The notes under the pieces were generated by a model. That model was not told where the DNA came from and did no database searches. It saw nothing but the letters and a program-made list of their open reading frames with translations. 64,000 nucleotides of DNA, from positions 62,001-126,000 of the forward strand of contig RSEE01000075.1 of the NCBI GenBank assembly GCA_003971905.1, in the 5' to 3' direction. This DNA is from Moniliella sp. 'wahieum' (Eukaryota > Basidiomycota > Moniliellomycetes > Moniliellales > Moniliellaceae). Positions 1-11,531 of the stretch are shown here, one piece after another; position 1 is the stretch's first letter, and each line of letters starts with the position of its first letter. A program made the translations under genes and the position numbers.

Positions 1-62
1 CAGACCTAGACCCAGGGGCAGGAGACACATCCGATCCACCAGACGGACCTGGGGACTTCATT

Positions 63-3000
63 TTAGCTGCTGCCGCTGTGCGCCGCAGCCGAGGACGAAG
101 GAGGAGGGACCTTGGTCCGCAGTTTGCGCAGCGCACCAAACGTGGGCAAGCGCATCGGCGTCTGTGACGGTGTCGCGGTCTGGGTCGCGGTCTGGATCGT
201 GGTCTGAGTCGTGGTCTTGGGATCGGCATGCTTTTCCTCCCAGCCCCATCCTGAGGCCGAATTCGACGTCGTGCTGCGCTGGTGCGGGTCAGAGCGGATG
301 CCCAACGCCGAGGCTGGACGCGGGCGCAGGCCCAAGCCCAAGCGCGACCGTGACCGAGGCGCCGGCGCAGGCAAAGCGGGTGTGGGTGTCTGTGCCCTTG
401 TGGTGTCTGTGCCCGTGCAGTGTTGGTGTTGGTGCGGGAGCAGCTGAGGCCGGTCTGCACAAGTGGTGAGGAGAGACTGTTTCCAAGAAGCTGTGGGGCC
501 GCAAAATGCACCAAATGCGTGTCCGTGCACCGATGCGCCCCCACCACGTCCGTCAAGGCGTCCGAGCCGGTCCCAAGCGAAGAGGTATCTTCAAACACCG
601 ATACCAGCGCCGTTCCATCCGCTGCATCCGCGTCGAGGTCGAGCGCCGCATAGCGCTCAGCATTCCCAGCCCCATTTGCACCTGCATCTGCATCTCGACC
701 CGCCTCGGCATGTGCATGTGCATCCCCATGGGCATGTGCATCTGATCGCGCCGCGCAATGAAGAGATTCGCACGACAGCGGCAGGCCCGCCCGGTACGCC
801 GCCAACAGTCGTGCGGCGGCAGTGGGCTGGCCCGAAGCAGCACCACCACCACCCGCAGTGGTACGCCCTCCAGCAGGAGCAGGAGGGAGCGCATCGGACT
901 CAGCCAGGTCCTCAACCCAATCGTCCTCGCTGCGTCCGGAGGCGGAGGAGCCGGGGCCGGGGGGCGCGCTAGCCCGGCGCGGAGGGGGCACAAGGTGTAC
1001 CTGAGTTTGCTGTTTATGTTCGAGCGAGAGGAGAGAGCGCGTGTCGACGAGTTCGCCGCCGTACGGCGTGTCAATGACCACATAGCCGTTATCTGGATCC
1101 CACCGGTTGCGAGCACCAGCGTCCGAGGCACCAAAGCGCGCGTCGGGTCCGTCGTGCCCGGCTGACTTGGGGTAGCGCGTTAACAGGTGCAGTTTCGCCC
1201 CGAGCTCCACGACTCGCGCACTGGCCCCGTGCAAACGCGGGTTGACGTTGGTGTGCATCGGGCCCCAGCCCGCAGCCGAGGCTGGGCGCGGCGGGACGCC
1301 GTTGCCCCCAAACCCAAGTCCAGACCCAAGTCCAAGTCCAGACCCAGGGACAGACCCAGACATGGCCGCACCCACGCCCGGCCCGGACCCTGGGCGTCGA
1401 CTTGCCGTGCGCGGGACGAGGGAGACGGAGGACCCGACGGACCCGACGGGCGGGAGGGTACCCGCCAAACTGGCCACTGACATCTCCGCCGGTCCACCAG
1501 GCCCAGCTCGCGCCCTTAGCCCCAGTCGAGAAGGAATGTGGTACTCGTTGCTAGCGAGAAGCGAGCGCTGTTCCGCCGAGGTCAGACGCGTGTGGCTCGA
1601 CTTGGGGTGCAGGTGTGGCGCAGTAGGGGCAGGGGCAGTCGCGCGCGCCGCACCGTTCACGCCCATGCTCATGCTCATGCTCAATGTGGGCACAGCAGAG
1701 GGCGACGATACGCTCGGCAAAGCTACTGCTGACCCTGATGCTGATGCTGATGCTGACGCGTGCGGGTGAGGGTGAGGGGGGACGTGGCTCGAAAGCGAAA
1801 GCGAAACCGACGGGGCGGAATCGGTCGTGGGCGTAGCGAGCGCTTTAGCCGGGCCAGTCTGTTTGCGCGCCGGTCCACTGGTCGTAGACGGCGGCAGGCG
1901 CGGCGCGCGCGGCGGCGGCGGCGCAATCACAAATATACTTTGGTGGTGTTTGTCGGACGCCATGCCGCGCGGGATGGAGGGTGTGAGAGACCAGCTGTCT
2001 TCCTCTCCCGTAGGATGGTGGGTGTGAGTGTGAGTGTGAGTGTGGGCGTGGGCGGACGCATGCTGGGCGATGGAGGAGGAATAAGGAGCGTGGTGGGTGG
2101 TGGATTCGGTGCCGGTCATGCTTTCTGCATCGGCGTCCAACCCACTCGGCTCAGCTTGCGACGAGCTGTCCAGCTCGTCGACCAGGAGCGAGGACGAGGG
2201 GGAGTGGGACGAGGCGTGGGTGAGAAACGAGTGGGTGGACGGGACGAGGCGGGCCGTCGCAGCTCCAGGTTGCTGGGCCGGTGCTGGCTCCGACAGCGGG
2301 TCGGACGGGGGCGCCGCGCCCAAACCCGTCGCGTCCACTGCGGGACGGCCGAGGTGGGTCGACTTGAGAGACGACTGCGGAGTGCACCTTCGAAGCTGCG
2401 AGCAAAGAACAAAAACAAAAAAACGGGTCAGCACGGCACACGGGAACCAAGCACGAGCATGGTGGGATCAGGACGGGGACGGACACTGTGGAGACTGGGT
2501 GGAGGTGAGTCCTTGATGTCCGACGGGGCCGAGCGCGATGGCGATCGGCGAGCTAGGGCGGCTGCGACACCACCTTCCACCGTGGCCGAGTACGAGTAGC
2601 TGTGCTGGCTGCGGAGCGCGCGTAGGGACGGGTGGGACGTCTTCGTGGGCACCTTGGTCGCGACGGCCTTGTGGGCGGTGGGACGGGCGAGCGGCGGGCT
2701 GGGCTGGCGCGCAGTTTGGGCCGCCTTGCTCTTCTGGACACGCTGGGCCTTGAGCTTGGCCTGGGCCACGGCCGCCGCCTGGGCGGGGTCGGCCGGCGCG
2801 GTGCACGGGACGCAGCCCGTCTTGGTGTTGGACTGGGCCGATGCGTGCGACAGGTGCTTGTCCGGCGCCGCGTCGGCATCGACGTCGACGTCGATGGAGG
2901 AGGGGCTGGCGGGGGCGAGGACGGACGAGCGGAGGAGAGGGCGGCGTTGCGGCCCTGCCAGTCCTCGACGACCTTGAGGCTGCGCCGGACAGAGCCTGTG

Positions 3001-3514
3001 GGGTGGTGCGACGGGCGGCTTGTGCGCGGGGGACGACTTGGACTTGCTCGAGCGCGACGAGTCGGGCCGGGAGCGGGCGCGGCGGGGGCGCGGCGGAGGC
3101 TGCTCGGACGGCACGCGGTGGGCGCGGCGGGAGGCGCTGCTGCGGGTGGTGGAGCGGGCGGAGGGGTGGCGGTGGCCGCGCGTGCTGGTGGTCGGGGTGG
3201 GGTCGAGGGGGGAGGAAGGAGCGTGGTGGTGGTGGTGGTGGTGGTGGTGGTGGGCGGCGCGAGTGGGCGTGGGAGTGGGGGCGTGGGCGTGGGAGTGGGA
3301 AGGGGACGGCGGGTGGGACGCGACGGCGGGGGCAAGCAGAGGCCCGATCTGGGCCTGGTAGACGGCGTGCTGCGGGTGGGCGGGGTTGCTCATCGCGACA
3401 ATCGCATCGAACACATCGCCGCCCTGCACGTACACCACCCACCCTGGGCGGCTTGCCGGGCACCTTGGACGGCGTGGGCGCCGTGCCGGCGCGCTTGCCC
3501 GCCGCGGACGCCAT
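63..3514 (-). CDS. Large Ser/His/Pro-rich hypothetical protein
   Basis: I do not recognise this protein. The chosen start is an ATG at 3514 (begins MASAAGKR). An early segment reads YVQGGDVFDAIVAMSNPAHP, followed by a run of ten His residues (the GTG-rich stretch near 3220-3250), Ser/Arg-rich sequence and a DVDVDADA acidic patch. A short intron ends at about 2396 with a pyrimidine-rich CGCAG acceptor; the donor is near 2439. The second exon is open for about 2.3 kb and includes HTHTHTHTHH, a more ordered stretch (GYVVIDTPYGGELVDT, near 1090-1040) and a basic end, TFGALRKLRTKV. One frame change near 3450 and one near 400 are needed; both look like base-count errors in homopolymers. Length would be about 1,100 residues, mostly low complexity. 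It is probably nuclear or regulatory, but that is a guess. If the last frame change is wrong, the gene runs off the left edge of the window. Confidence 0.5.
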
Positions 3515-5676
3515 GGGCCAGGAGGAGGAGCACGCGCGCAGCGCAGATGGCGGAGGAGCAGCGCGAAGAAGCGCCGCCGCCGCGGCTCGGCGCCAGCCCG
3601 CCGCCGCCCGCACTGCCCCCGTGCCGCCGCCCGCCCCCCGGCACCGCGCCCCTGCTCGCTTGGCGCGCACGGCCACCCGCACCGCGCCAGTCTCCCGTCT
3701 GCCCGCCCCGGTGTGGCGCCCAGCCCCGATTGTCACGCACACACTGCCCCCCGGCTGCCTCCCCTCCGCTCGGCATGTCGCCTGTCAGAGCACCTGCTCT
3801 GTCCCATGTCACTCGCATGTCACACTCACACTCCCTAGCCACTGCCCCGCCCCCCCCCCCCGACAACCCCCATCAGCTTCCACGTCCGACCCACCACCAC
3901 CAGCGCGTCGTCTCCAACGCCCGGCCATTGGTATAACCGCACCGTACACAGTGTGGCATAGTCCTCTTTGCATCGCGTGCCCTTGTCCCGCCCAATGGGA
4001 CGACCAATGTACGACGTGGCCCGTGCCCCGTTTCCTGGTCCAGCAAGCCCAGCCCACAGACCATGCTTGGAGGCGACAAAGATGCTTTAGCGACCTGGGT
4101 GGTCGTCACACAGAATAGGCCACTGGAATGTCCATCGGACTGCTGTCCCCTGCTAGTACCGCCACCCCCGCAAAAACCTCTTCACCATTGCACTCTTCAT
4201 CAACACTTCCGCCCCGCCACGCCGAAACCTTAGCCATGACTCTGGCCCGCGTTCTTGATCGTCTTGACCTATCACGGCAGCCAAGGCTGGCTGACAAGCC
4301 CGGCGGAGTCTACGCGCTCCCAATTGGCTTTGCTAACCCCGTACCCATCCGTTGGCCTTCCCGGTGATCAGACCAGATCCGATCTCTACCGGGGCCCGCC
4401 GCTGCGTGCCATCAGCCCCAAGTAAATGTATCGGGCATATGGCCATGCTGCTTATATGCGTCGTGTGTTTGTTGTGTCTTGTACGCCTTCCACCATCATT
4501 ATATCTCCCCCCTAGTAAAAAGGTTTGGACGACCCGTGATTCGTATTCAGAACGGGCTGTGTGCCCGCAGTACTACTTGGTGAGGGTAGATCCTCTCCAG
4601 CATCATTTCCTTCGCTGACAACGCCTCCCTCTCCCAGACAAGTTCAAGCTGCGCCTTGCCAACACTGCTGTCGGGACATGTTGTCAGTGTAAAGGCAGAT
4701 GAGAGGAGGGGACCCATATCCGCTTACCCGTGCAAAGGGCTGTCATCCATGTCACCATAGCGTGGCATATTCAATTGGCTACAAAAAACGGGTAAGCCCT
4801 TGGTCCCAGTTTGATTCGAGAGTGGTACTATACCGCCTCCCAGTTGCCACCCGAGGGAGCCATTCATTGCACCACAACCGGCACCAATGCCCAGGGCACG
4901 TATCAACCGCATCCCGCTTCTCTGCCCCCTACCGCAGCACAAACAGTTCAGTGTCAGTACGGATGCGGGTGTTTGGTCTGCGCTCCTCAGGCGCCTTCAG
5001 TACCGGCTCAATGGGGACAGCGCTGGTGCAAACGAGGACAGAGGTGCAAAGGGAGCGGTGGCGTAAGGCCGAGTGGTGCAGCAAGAACAACTGACGGGGA
5101 GCAAGGGCCGAGGTGGAGGGAGGGGCGATGCAGGGGGACTGGAGGAATACGGAGGAAAGGTAGAGCGAATGGGGGCCATGGACCAAGGGGAGTCGGTGGT
5201 GCCAACTAACGGATGCTGTGGCAGTGGACACCGTCTGAAAATCGGGCAAGTTGTTCCTCACAGCCTTCTCACGCCCCCCCCACTGCCCAGGCTGCTTCCC
5301 AATAACCGCTTTGAGCATCTCCTTTGGGTTGTTTTGCTTTGCTTTGCTTTGCTGTGCGTCTCCTCGTGATTAATGATTGGGTACCAGGCCACGCAGTAGA
5401 ACAGAAGCGGGCGAGCGACAGCCAGGCTGCTCGCGCTGCGTTCCTAACTCACGCGGGGGCCATCGGACGCCCCTGGAAGTGACGTCATGGTCTCGCACAG
5501 CGAGGCACTCACCGGTCATTGATCATCGCTCCTTGCACTCATTGGTCATCGCTCGCTTCCTATTAGCCACGAAAATGTACTTGCCGTAAAATACATCCAT
5601 TCCATCGTCCCTTCCATCCATCCAGACCCATCCCATCCCACATCCATCCGACGCCCTCGTGGACCATCGACCGACC
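3515..5676. other. Intergenic region, no supported gene
   Basis: This stretch separates two divergently oriented genes and should hold both promoters. CCAAT-like words occur near 3990 and 4320. The open frames here are short, start on either strand and show no conserved motif, so I call no gene. A repeated TTTGC word (gctttgctttgctttgctgt) lies at about 5336-5355. Confidence 0.5.
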
Positions 5677-6535
5677 ATGCCTTGCCCCGACGGTAGCCAC
5701 GCCGCCCTGCCCGCCTGGGACGCCACGAAGCACGCGCCTTGCCCCCCCGCCCCGCGCTCGGCTCTTCCCCACCTGGACGCAGCACAGCAATTCACAGCAG
5801 CTGAAGCTTTTGAGCAAATTAGGATTTTCCTCCAAGCTCTACGCGATTGACCAACTCACCTCCTCCCCGTGCTGCAGTGGAAACTGTGTCGTTCGCTACC
5901 GCCCTTCCACCCAGCCGAATACGTGGTGCAAGATACGCGCACCTACACGCCCTTGCTCACTGTGCGCCAGGTCTCCGGGTTTGGAAAAGGGACCTGGCTC
6001 CTGTTGGATCCAGCTACGCGCGCTGTGCTGTGCGAACTGACAAGGTGCTCGTTCGGCTTGATCGACTTGCGCGACTTTAATGTTACCTTTCGCAACTGGG
6101 TTGGGCATTCTGCCGATGCCCCTTCCTCGCCCCCGCCTGCGACACTGACGTACAGACTGCACCGACACTCGTTTTCGGGCCTGTGGGAGTTCCAAGCCCC
6201 GACGGCACGGTGGTCGCGTTGGTGCAACGACCGTTCTTTGGTTACCAAGATGTCGTAACCAGTTCGTTTTTTTTTCCCTCCACGGTTCTTTCTCTCCTTC
6301 TTTCCTTTTCTCGTTATCTCTCTTTTACTTCTCTGCTTGTCCCCTTCCCTCCTTCTCCGCTTTGGCCCACACCTCCGTCGTTCCTGCTAACTCTGCCTGC
6401 CTTGGTTTTTTCGGCCCCACCCACACAGTACCTCCCTATGTGGACACCGTCTTGGTAACCACCCTAGCCATGATTGCACGCGAAGAAGATATAAGACAGC
6501 AAGAACGAAGATCAGCCCACCGTCGCACCCATTGA
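5677..6535 (+). CDS. Small hypothetical protein, DUF6593/tubby-like in layout
   Basis: The middle of this gene (about 5880-6250) reads as ordinary globular sequence: EYVVQDTRTYTPLLTV, then GTWLLLDPATRAVLCEL, then YRLHRHSFSGLWEF and DGTVVALVQRPFFGYQDV. A GT-AG intron with a long pyrimidine tract follows (about 6255-6428). The last exon then reads YVDTVLVTTLAMIAREED and stops at 6533-6535. The order of a strand-rich half, a WEF-like core, a VVA-like strand and a final D..LVTTL..I.R helix resembles the small basidiomycete DUF6593 proteins. That is a resemblance by eye, not a profile match. The proposed first exon (ATG at 5677) is the weak part: no clean donor joins it to the middle exon, so the true start could lie nearer 5860. 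The intron join also needs one base of adjustment. Confidence 0.4.
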
Positions 6536-7493
6536 TGTCAGTCGTGGGTTGATAGAGCGTTATTGTGCCCCCCCTCCGTCCCTCGTGTCGTGTGACCGCG
6601 TGATCTTATCTCATCTCATCGCATCTTCTCTTTTCTTTTCTGTTCTTTTGTTTTGTTTTCCGTTCGGCTCCGCTCCCAGTACGTCTTCTCGTCCCGCGGA
6701 TCGACGGCGCGCGTCCCACCCATCTCCCTTTTCGGTCGGCCGGGACAAGCGGAGAGGGATTCACATTTACCCAGTCGCGCCTCGACTGGCCGTGCGGAAT
6801 CTTGATCTTGATCTTAATCTTGATCTTAGTGTCGCCCCGGCCGAGCACTCTATACCATCAATGCAAGACCACTGACATACGTTCTGTTTCTTTTTCTTTT
6901 TACCGACATGGGGATGCTAGAGTGCGACTTGGGAGCACTCGCGATCCTATGGATCAGCTGCAAAGCAGCCTTCAGACAAGGCGTGAAGGCAAAGTGGTGA
7001 GCCACAAGTCTTCAAGCAACGTCTGAAGGGAAGGAGAAAGGAGAGAGAGAAGGGAGATGGAGCGAGCAGGGCGTGCGCGGCCTGCGAGCGGAACTCTTCC
7101 GCTCGGCTAGGCGAGCGTCACCGATCCATTGAGGGCGCGCAGGAGAACCCTAGCAGTACCCTCTAACAGGGGATAGCTTACCTACCTTCCCATTCACCTG
7201 ATGGACAAGAGGGCTGCCAGATTCGAAGGATTCCTCTACGATATTGATATCGATATCGATGCAATGCTTTGTGATGGTGCGATGGATGCATGGCCGCCGT
7301 CGATGCAAAGGTTTAACCGTCGATTTTGATGTATGTAGCGCAGGTGGGAGATGAGAGAGATGAGTGGCATGAGGGATGAGAGAGGAAGGAGAGGGATGAG
7401 AGAGATAGAGAGATGAGAGAGATGAGAAGGATGAGGCCGATGAGGGATGGTGGGGACGAGGGTGATGAGAAAGCAGGCTGTAGGAGGCTACGG
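6536..7493. other. Intergenic region with short simple repeats
   Basis: This region lies between the ends of two convergent genes. It holds a TTGATC-type repeat (cttgatcttgatcttaatct onwards, about 6800-6828), a GATATC repeat (about 7243-7260) and a GAGATGAGA-rich stretch (about 7340-7450). I see no gene. The long minus-strand open frame here is repeat-derived and lacks protein-like composition. Confidence 0.5.
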
Positions 7494-9806
7494 CTACCGA
7501 CTGCCAGGTGGGGGAAGATCACGTACTTGCTTGACCCGTTCCAAGAAACGACCCATACGACTGTCCTTGTGTCCTGGCGTCGCCTGCGCCAGCGACGGCA
7601 CCGGTAGGGGAGCCGGTGGGGGAACCGGTAGGGGCACCGGTACGGGCGCGGACGAAGCCAGTGTGCCGACATTGGATCCGATCGTCGCGTTGGTAAGTGG
7701 GCCATTGGTAGGTGGGCCGTTGTTCCGTGTGCAGCCGAGGCCGCGCCCGATCCTAGGTCCGACAACCCAGCAGGCACGGGATGGCTCGACGGCACAAACC
7801 CTGATTCTACCGAGGTTCCATTCCACGCGGACCTGGCAGGTGCATTCGGTGGCCCACTCGGGCTTGGGATCGTCGGTCCCGCGCGTGGGCGGGGAGAGGT
7901 AAGAGGATGAGGACAAGGCTTGGCAGGGGGGGCAGGAGGAGCAGGAGGAGAGCAGGGGGAGCAGGGGGAGCAGGGCCAAGCGGTCGAAGTGGGACAGCTT
8001 GGACTGTGAGGCAGATTGGAATTGGGATTGGGGTTGGAGGTCGCCCCAGTTATCGCTGCCATCCGGGGCTTAGGCTGTTCCCTGGCACGGAAGCAAATGA
8101 GGCTTGGGAGATGGGGCGGCGACGTGGACCGGGCTAGGCGGTGCTTCGAGTTGCGGCATGCGTAGTTTGGACAGGACAATCGTCACGGATTCGGGTGGCG
8201 GTTGGTACTCGGCTTTGGCAAGCTCTTTCGCATCTTTGTCTTTCTTTTCGCCCATGGCCAAGAGCCGCGCGAGCGCCTTACGGGGCGATTCAGGTTCGGG
8301 CGGGTGATTGAGCTTGATCGTCGAGCGGCCACCGCCGCCGCCGCTGCCTCCGCCTCCGGACCCGGGCCTTTCTACCTCGCGTTTCGGTAGCCCCTTGGTC
8401 GGCGAGGGCGAGCGGGAGGCATCTCTGCCAGGAGGGGGAAGATCTTGAATGTACTGAAACAGTTCGTCGTGCTCGCCACCAGCACCCTTTTGGTGACGGG
8501 GGAGCTTGTAGTACGCTCGTTTGACCTCGGCGGCAACCTGAATCGCTTTGGGCACATGCCGAGCCGATGTGGCATGCAAACACCACCAGGCTCATGTTGA
8601 GCCCGTGCTGCAACGCACCCCTCGGGCCGCACAGGACCATCGTCCCGCAAAAGACGCATGCAGTGCTCCACATAATCCGACACGTGGCCCCACTCTTCAA
8701 CCGCCACCTCGTTGGGCGCAGACTGGAGTGAGGGCAAGGCAGGAAGCGAGCGAGGTCGCTGGTCAGGATGGAAAGATACAACGGTCGCACGCGTATGAAA
8801 CGCAAGCCCAAGAGGCGAGGGAGGGAATACGGAATACGTACTGAGCGGGACGGGCTGTCGGGGCGTTTTTTGCGGTGAGATCGGTGGATGGCCACACTGG
8901 CGGCGGGGGTAAAGGAGAGATAGATATTGTCGATGGGCGTCTTGTACGTATCGTCGTAATCGGCATCGAGAAGGGTAGTGAGCGACATGAGCAATAGGTA
9001 CTCCAGTCCCCTCAGATCGGAAATGGACAGCCGAAGAATGTTGTAGTCGACAAGCTGTAACGACCCTAGCATCTGTCCGTTTCCTTCTCGCTGCACCCCC
9101 CCACTTGGGTCGAGTAGCGCAGCGCATGCCGATCTTTGCCCGTCAGAGGCTTGTAGATGGCAAGCGGAATGTTGGGATCTGGACTGCGCAGGCCCAACAC
9201 GTGTACCCGTTCTTGCCTGCACTCGAGGGACCCAACACTTTATCGCGCTTCCACGAGAAGACCACCGGGTCCACCGGGTCCACCGCATCCACCGCATCCA
9301 CTGCATCGCGCTCGGAAGAACGCCAGGGAAAGCGCCATTCACTGGCAAACGTCATGCCTTGCTTTTTCAACGGCACTTGTTCGTCCGGCGCATGGAGACA
9401 CAGCAGTTTGGTCTTGGCCTGCGCATGGGACGCGGTGACAGAGACGAGCGGATGGGAAGGACCAAAGAGGGTACGATAAAGAAGCGCAAGTACTCGATAC
9501 TGCGCGTGGCACGTGCGCACGTGTAGATGGCTTTGGGCGCGTGGTGCGTCTCGACCTACAAATCCAAGCCCGCGTCAGCAGTAGCGTCAGCAGCAGCGTC
9601 AACGTCGACGCTCACCTCAACTCAATACGCTCCTCCCCCGGTCGGTGGATACGCAGCCAACCCTGGCCATCGCTCGGGGAGACTCTCGGGAGACCGGGGC
9701 CCCGGGCGCGCAGCGCAGCGGAAGAAACACGTACCCAGTCGCATACCGATGCATCTGCAGACCGGCGGACGAGGTGCAGAGTGTAGAGGCTGGGATCGAG
9801 CGCCAT
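7494..9806 (-). CDS. Hypothetical protein with a conserved-looking central domain
   Basis: I cannot name the family. The start is an ATG at 9806 (MALDPSLYTLHLVRR). An intron probably follows CDW (donor GTACGT, about 9757), and a second one with a TTGTAG acceptor lies near 9555. The central part reads like a folded domain: PLKKQGMTFASEWRFPW, NGYTCWA, IPLAIYKPLTGK, then LQLVDYNILRLSISDLRGLE and LMSLTTLLDADYDDTY. After another intron with a CCAG acceptor near 8724 comes VAVEEWGHVSDYVEHCMRLL, then AAEVKRAYYKLPRH. The C-terminal third is Pro/Gly/Ser-rich and ends RMGRFLERVKQVRDLP before the stop at 7494. At least three single-base frame changes are needed. The length, about 650-700 residues, is approximate. 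The pattern of a globular core followed by a disordered tail is common in fungal proteins of unknown function. Confidence 0.5.
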
Positions 9807-10747
9807 GGTCGAGTCGAGCAGCCGAGGGGACGGCCAGGCGTAGCGCGACGGTCGTCGGTGCTCAGTCTGAGTACTGAGTCCTCTTCAGCTTCAAGCTTCA
9901 CGGCAGAGAGATCGGCCGAGGTGCTCGGGCTGCGCACTGGGGCGGAGCAGAGCGGCCAAGCGAAGCGACCCAAGCTTGTTGAGCAGGAAAACACGGAGTA
10001 TCAGTCCTGAGCTCAGTACTCAAATTGAGCGGCCAAGCTTCCGCCCAAGACGCTCCAACCGAGGCGACGATGGATGAGATGGATGAGGTGGAGCGTCCGG
10101 CGGATGGTCCGATCGCGTTGGCGCGTGGACGGATCAACACGATCAACTCGTAGTTGGCCATGATCAATCTGATCGATGATCTCCATCATCCCGCACGCGC
10201 CACGTCATGGCAATCGTCGCGTCATCAACGTTCATCTTCATGTCATATTCACCGTTCAGCATCTTTTCTTCATCACATTGGGAGTCTCCATTCGCCATGT
10301 CGGTTGCCGGGTCGCATCAACGTCATCAACGTTCAACCGAGGCCATCAAGATCAAGTGTCCCCCCAGAGGCAGCTGGCCTGTGTTTGCGCAGCGCATTCG
10401 GCGGCACGGGCACAAGAGCCCGGTAGGGAGAGCGCCGTGGGACTCGACCAACTACTATAAAGGATGCTACCTGCCCCGCGTGCCACCACGCGGTATACGC
10501 AAGAGCGGCAGACTGGCGCAGCGGGCCAAGCAGCGCTGGGCGGTCGCAATGCCTCATGCGCACCAAGCACCAAACACAGGTATCACCGAATGCATTGGGA
10601 CGCATAAGGGAGACAGGAGGTCTGTCATAGATAAAGAGTGCTTTCGACAAGGGGAAAGAAAAGTGGAGGACGCCGGAGGAGGGGGAGACGAGCCCTGAGC
10701 GCTCACTGAGCAGCGAGCACTGGGCGAGGCAGAGATGCAGTGGAGGG
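9807..10747. other. Spacer between two minus-strand genes
   Basis: This is the promoter side of the gene that starts at 9806 and the 3' side of CHD1. It carries palindromic CTCAG/CTGAG words (about 9860-9882 and 10005-10020) and a run of ATC/ATGA-rich sequence near 10150-10270. I see no gene; the longer open frames on the plus strand have no recognisable motif. Confidence 0.5.
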
Positions 10748-11483
10748 CTAGTCCTCAGTAGCGGTAAGAATCGCCCCTGGACCCAGTCGAGAGCGATTGT
10801 ACACATCCGAGCGGCGATGTTGGCGTGGCACCGGCGGGGGCGAATGGGACAGACGCGACAAGGGGAGGCTACTTCGGCCCGAACGAGGACCATCAGGGTC
10901 CTAAGGCGCAAATGGCGGTGCCCACGCTCGTCCTGGCTGCGGTACCGGTCTCCGGGGCCTGAGGAGCCACCCCGATCGTGCGAAAGGCGACGCGAAGAGG
11001 ATCGGTCCCGCTCCCGTTCCCACTCCCGACTCGAGCCATGTGTATCGCGGGAAGGCGAGCGGTCCCGCGCACGCTCCTCTCGCGAGCTCACCCCCGCCCC
11101 ATCGGAGCGGTATCGTCCGCCAGTGGAACCACTCGCATCCTCCCCACGAGAATGGTGGTCCGAAGTTAGCTTGAGGCGTTTGTGGCTGGACGAGGCAGGC
11201 GGACTGGCGTCCGACCTGGGTCGTGGCGGCATCAAACTGGACGCCCTGCGTTTTGAACCGCTCGGACCCGTGGAAACCACCGACGCCGACCGACTTTCTT
11301 CGCGTGTTTTTTCGCGCGGCTTGAGCTTGAGCTTTGGCTTGCGCTCGTCCGGCCCAGGAGATGAGGTGCTCGCCGCGACTTTGTAGAAAATCTCACGCAT
11401 CTTGGTAGCTTTGAGCTGCCAGACGGGGATCGGGTAGGGTGTTAGTACATTTGAAGTTTGGGGGGGGGAGGGAGAGGGGGGGA

Positions 11484-11531
<48 letters not shown>

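Noticed and set aside
3432-3450. A 19-nt micro-intron (GTGGGTGGTGTACGTGCAG) that would keep the first gene in frame
   Set aside because: It has GT and AG ends and restores the frame, but one extra C in the CCC run just before it explains the shift equally well, gives a smoother reading (PPGWVVYVQGGDVF) and fits the error pattern in other genes.
2632-4118. Long plus-strand open frames over the first gene
   Set aside because: Gly/Arg/Val-rich shadow of the His/Ser/Pro-rich minus-strand gene; no domain and no start context.
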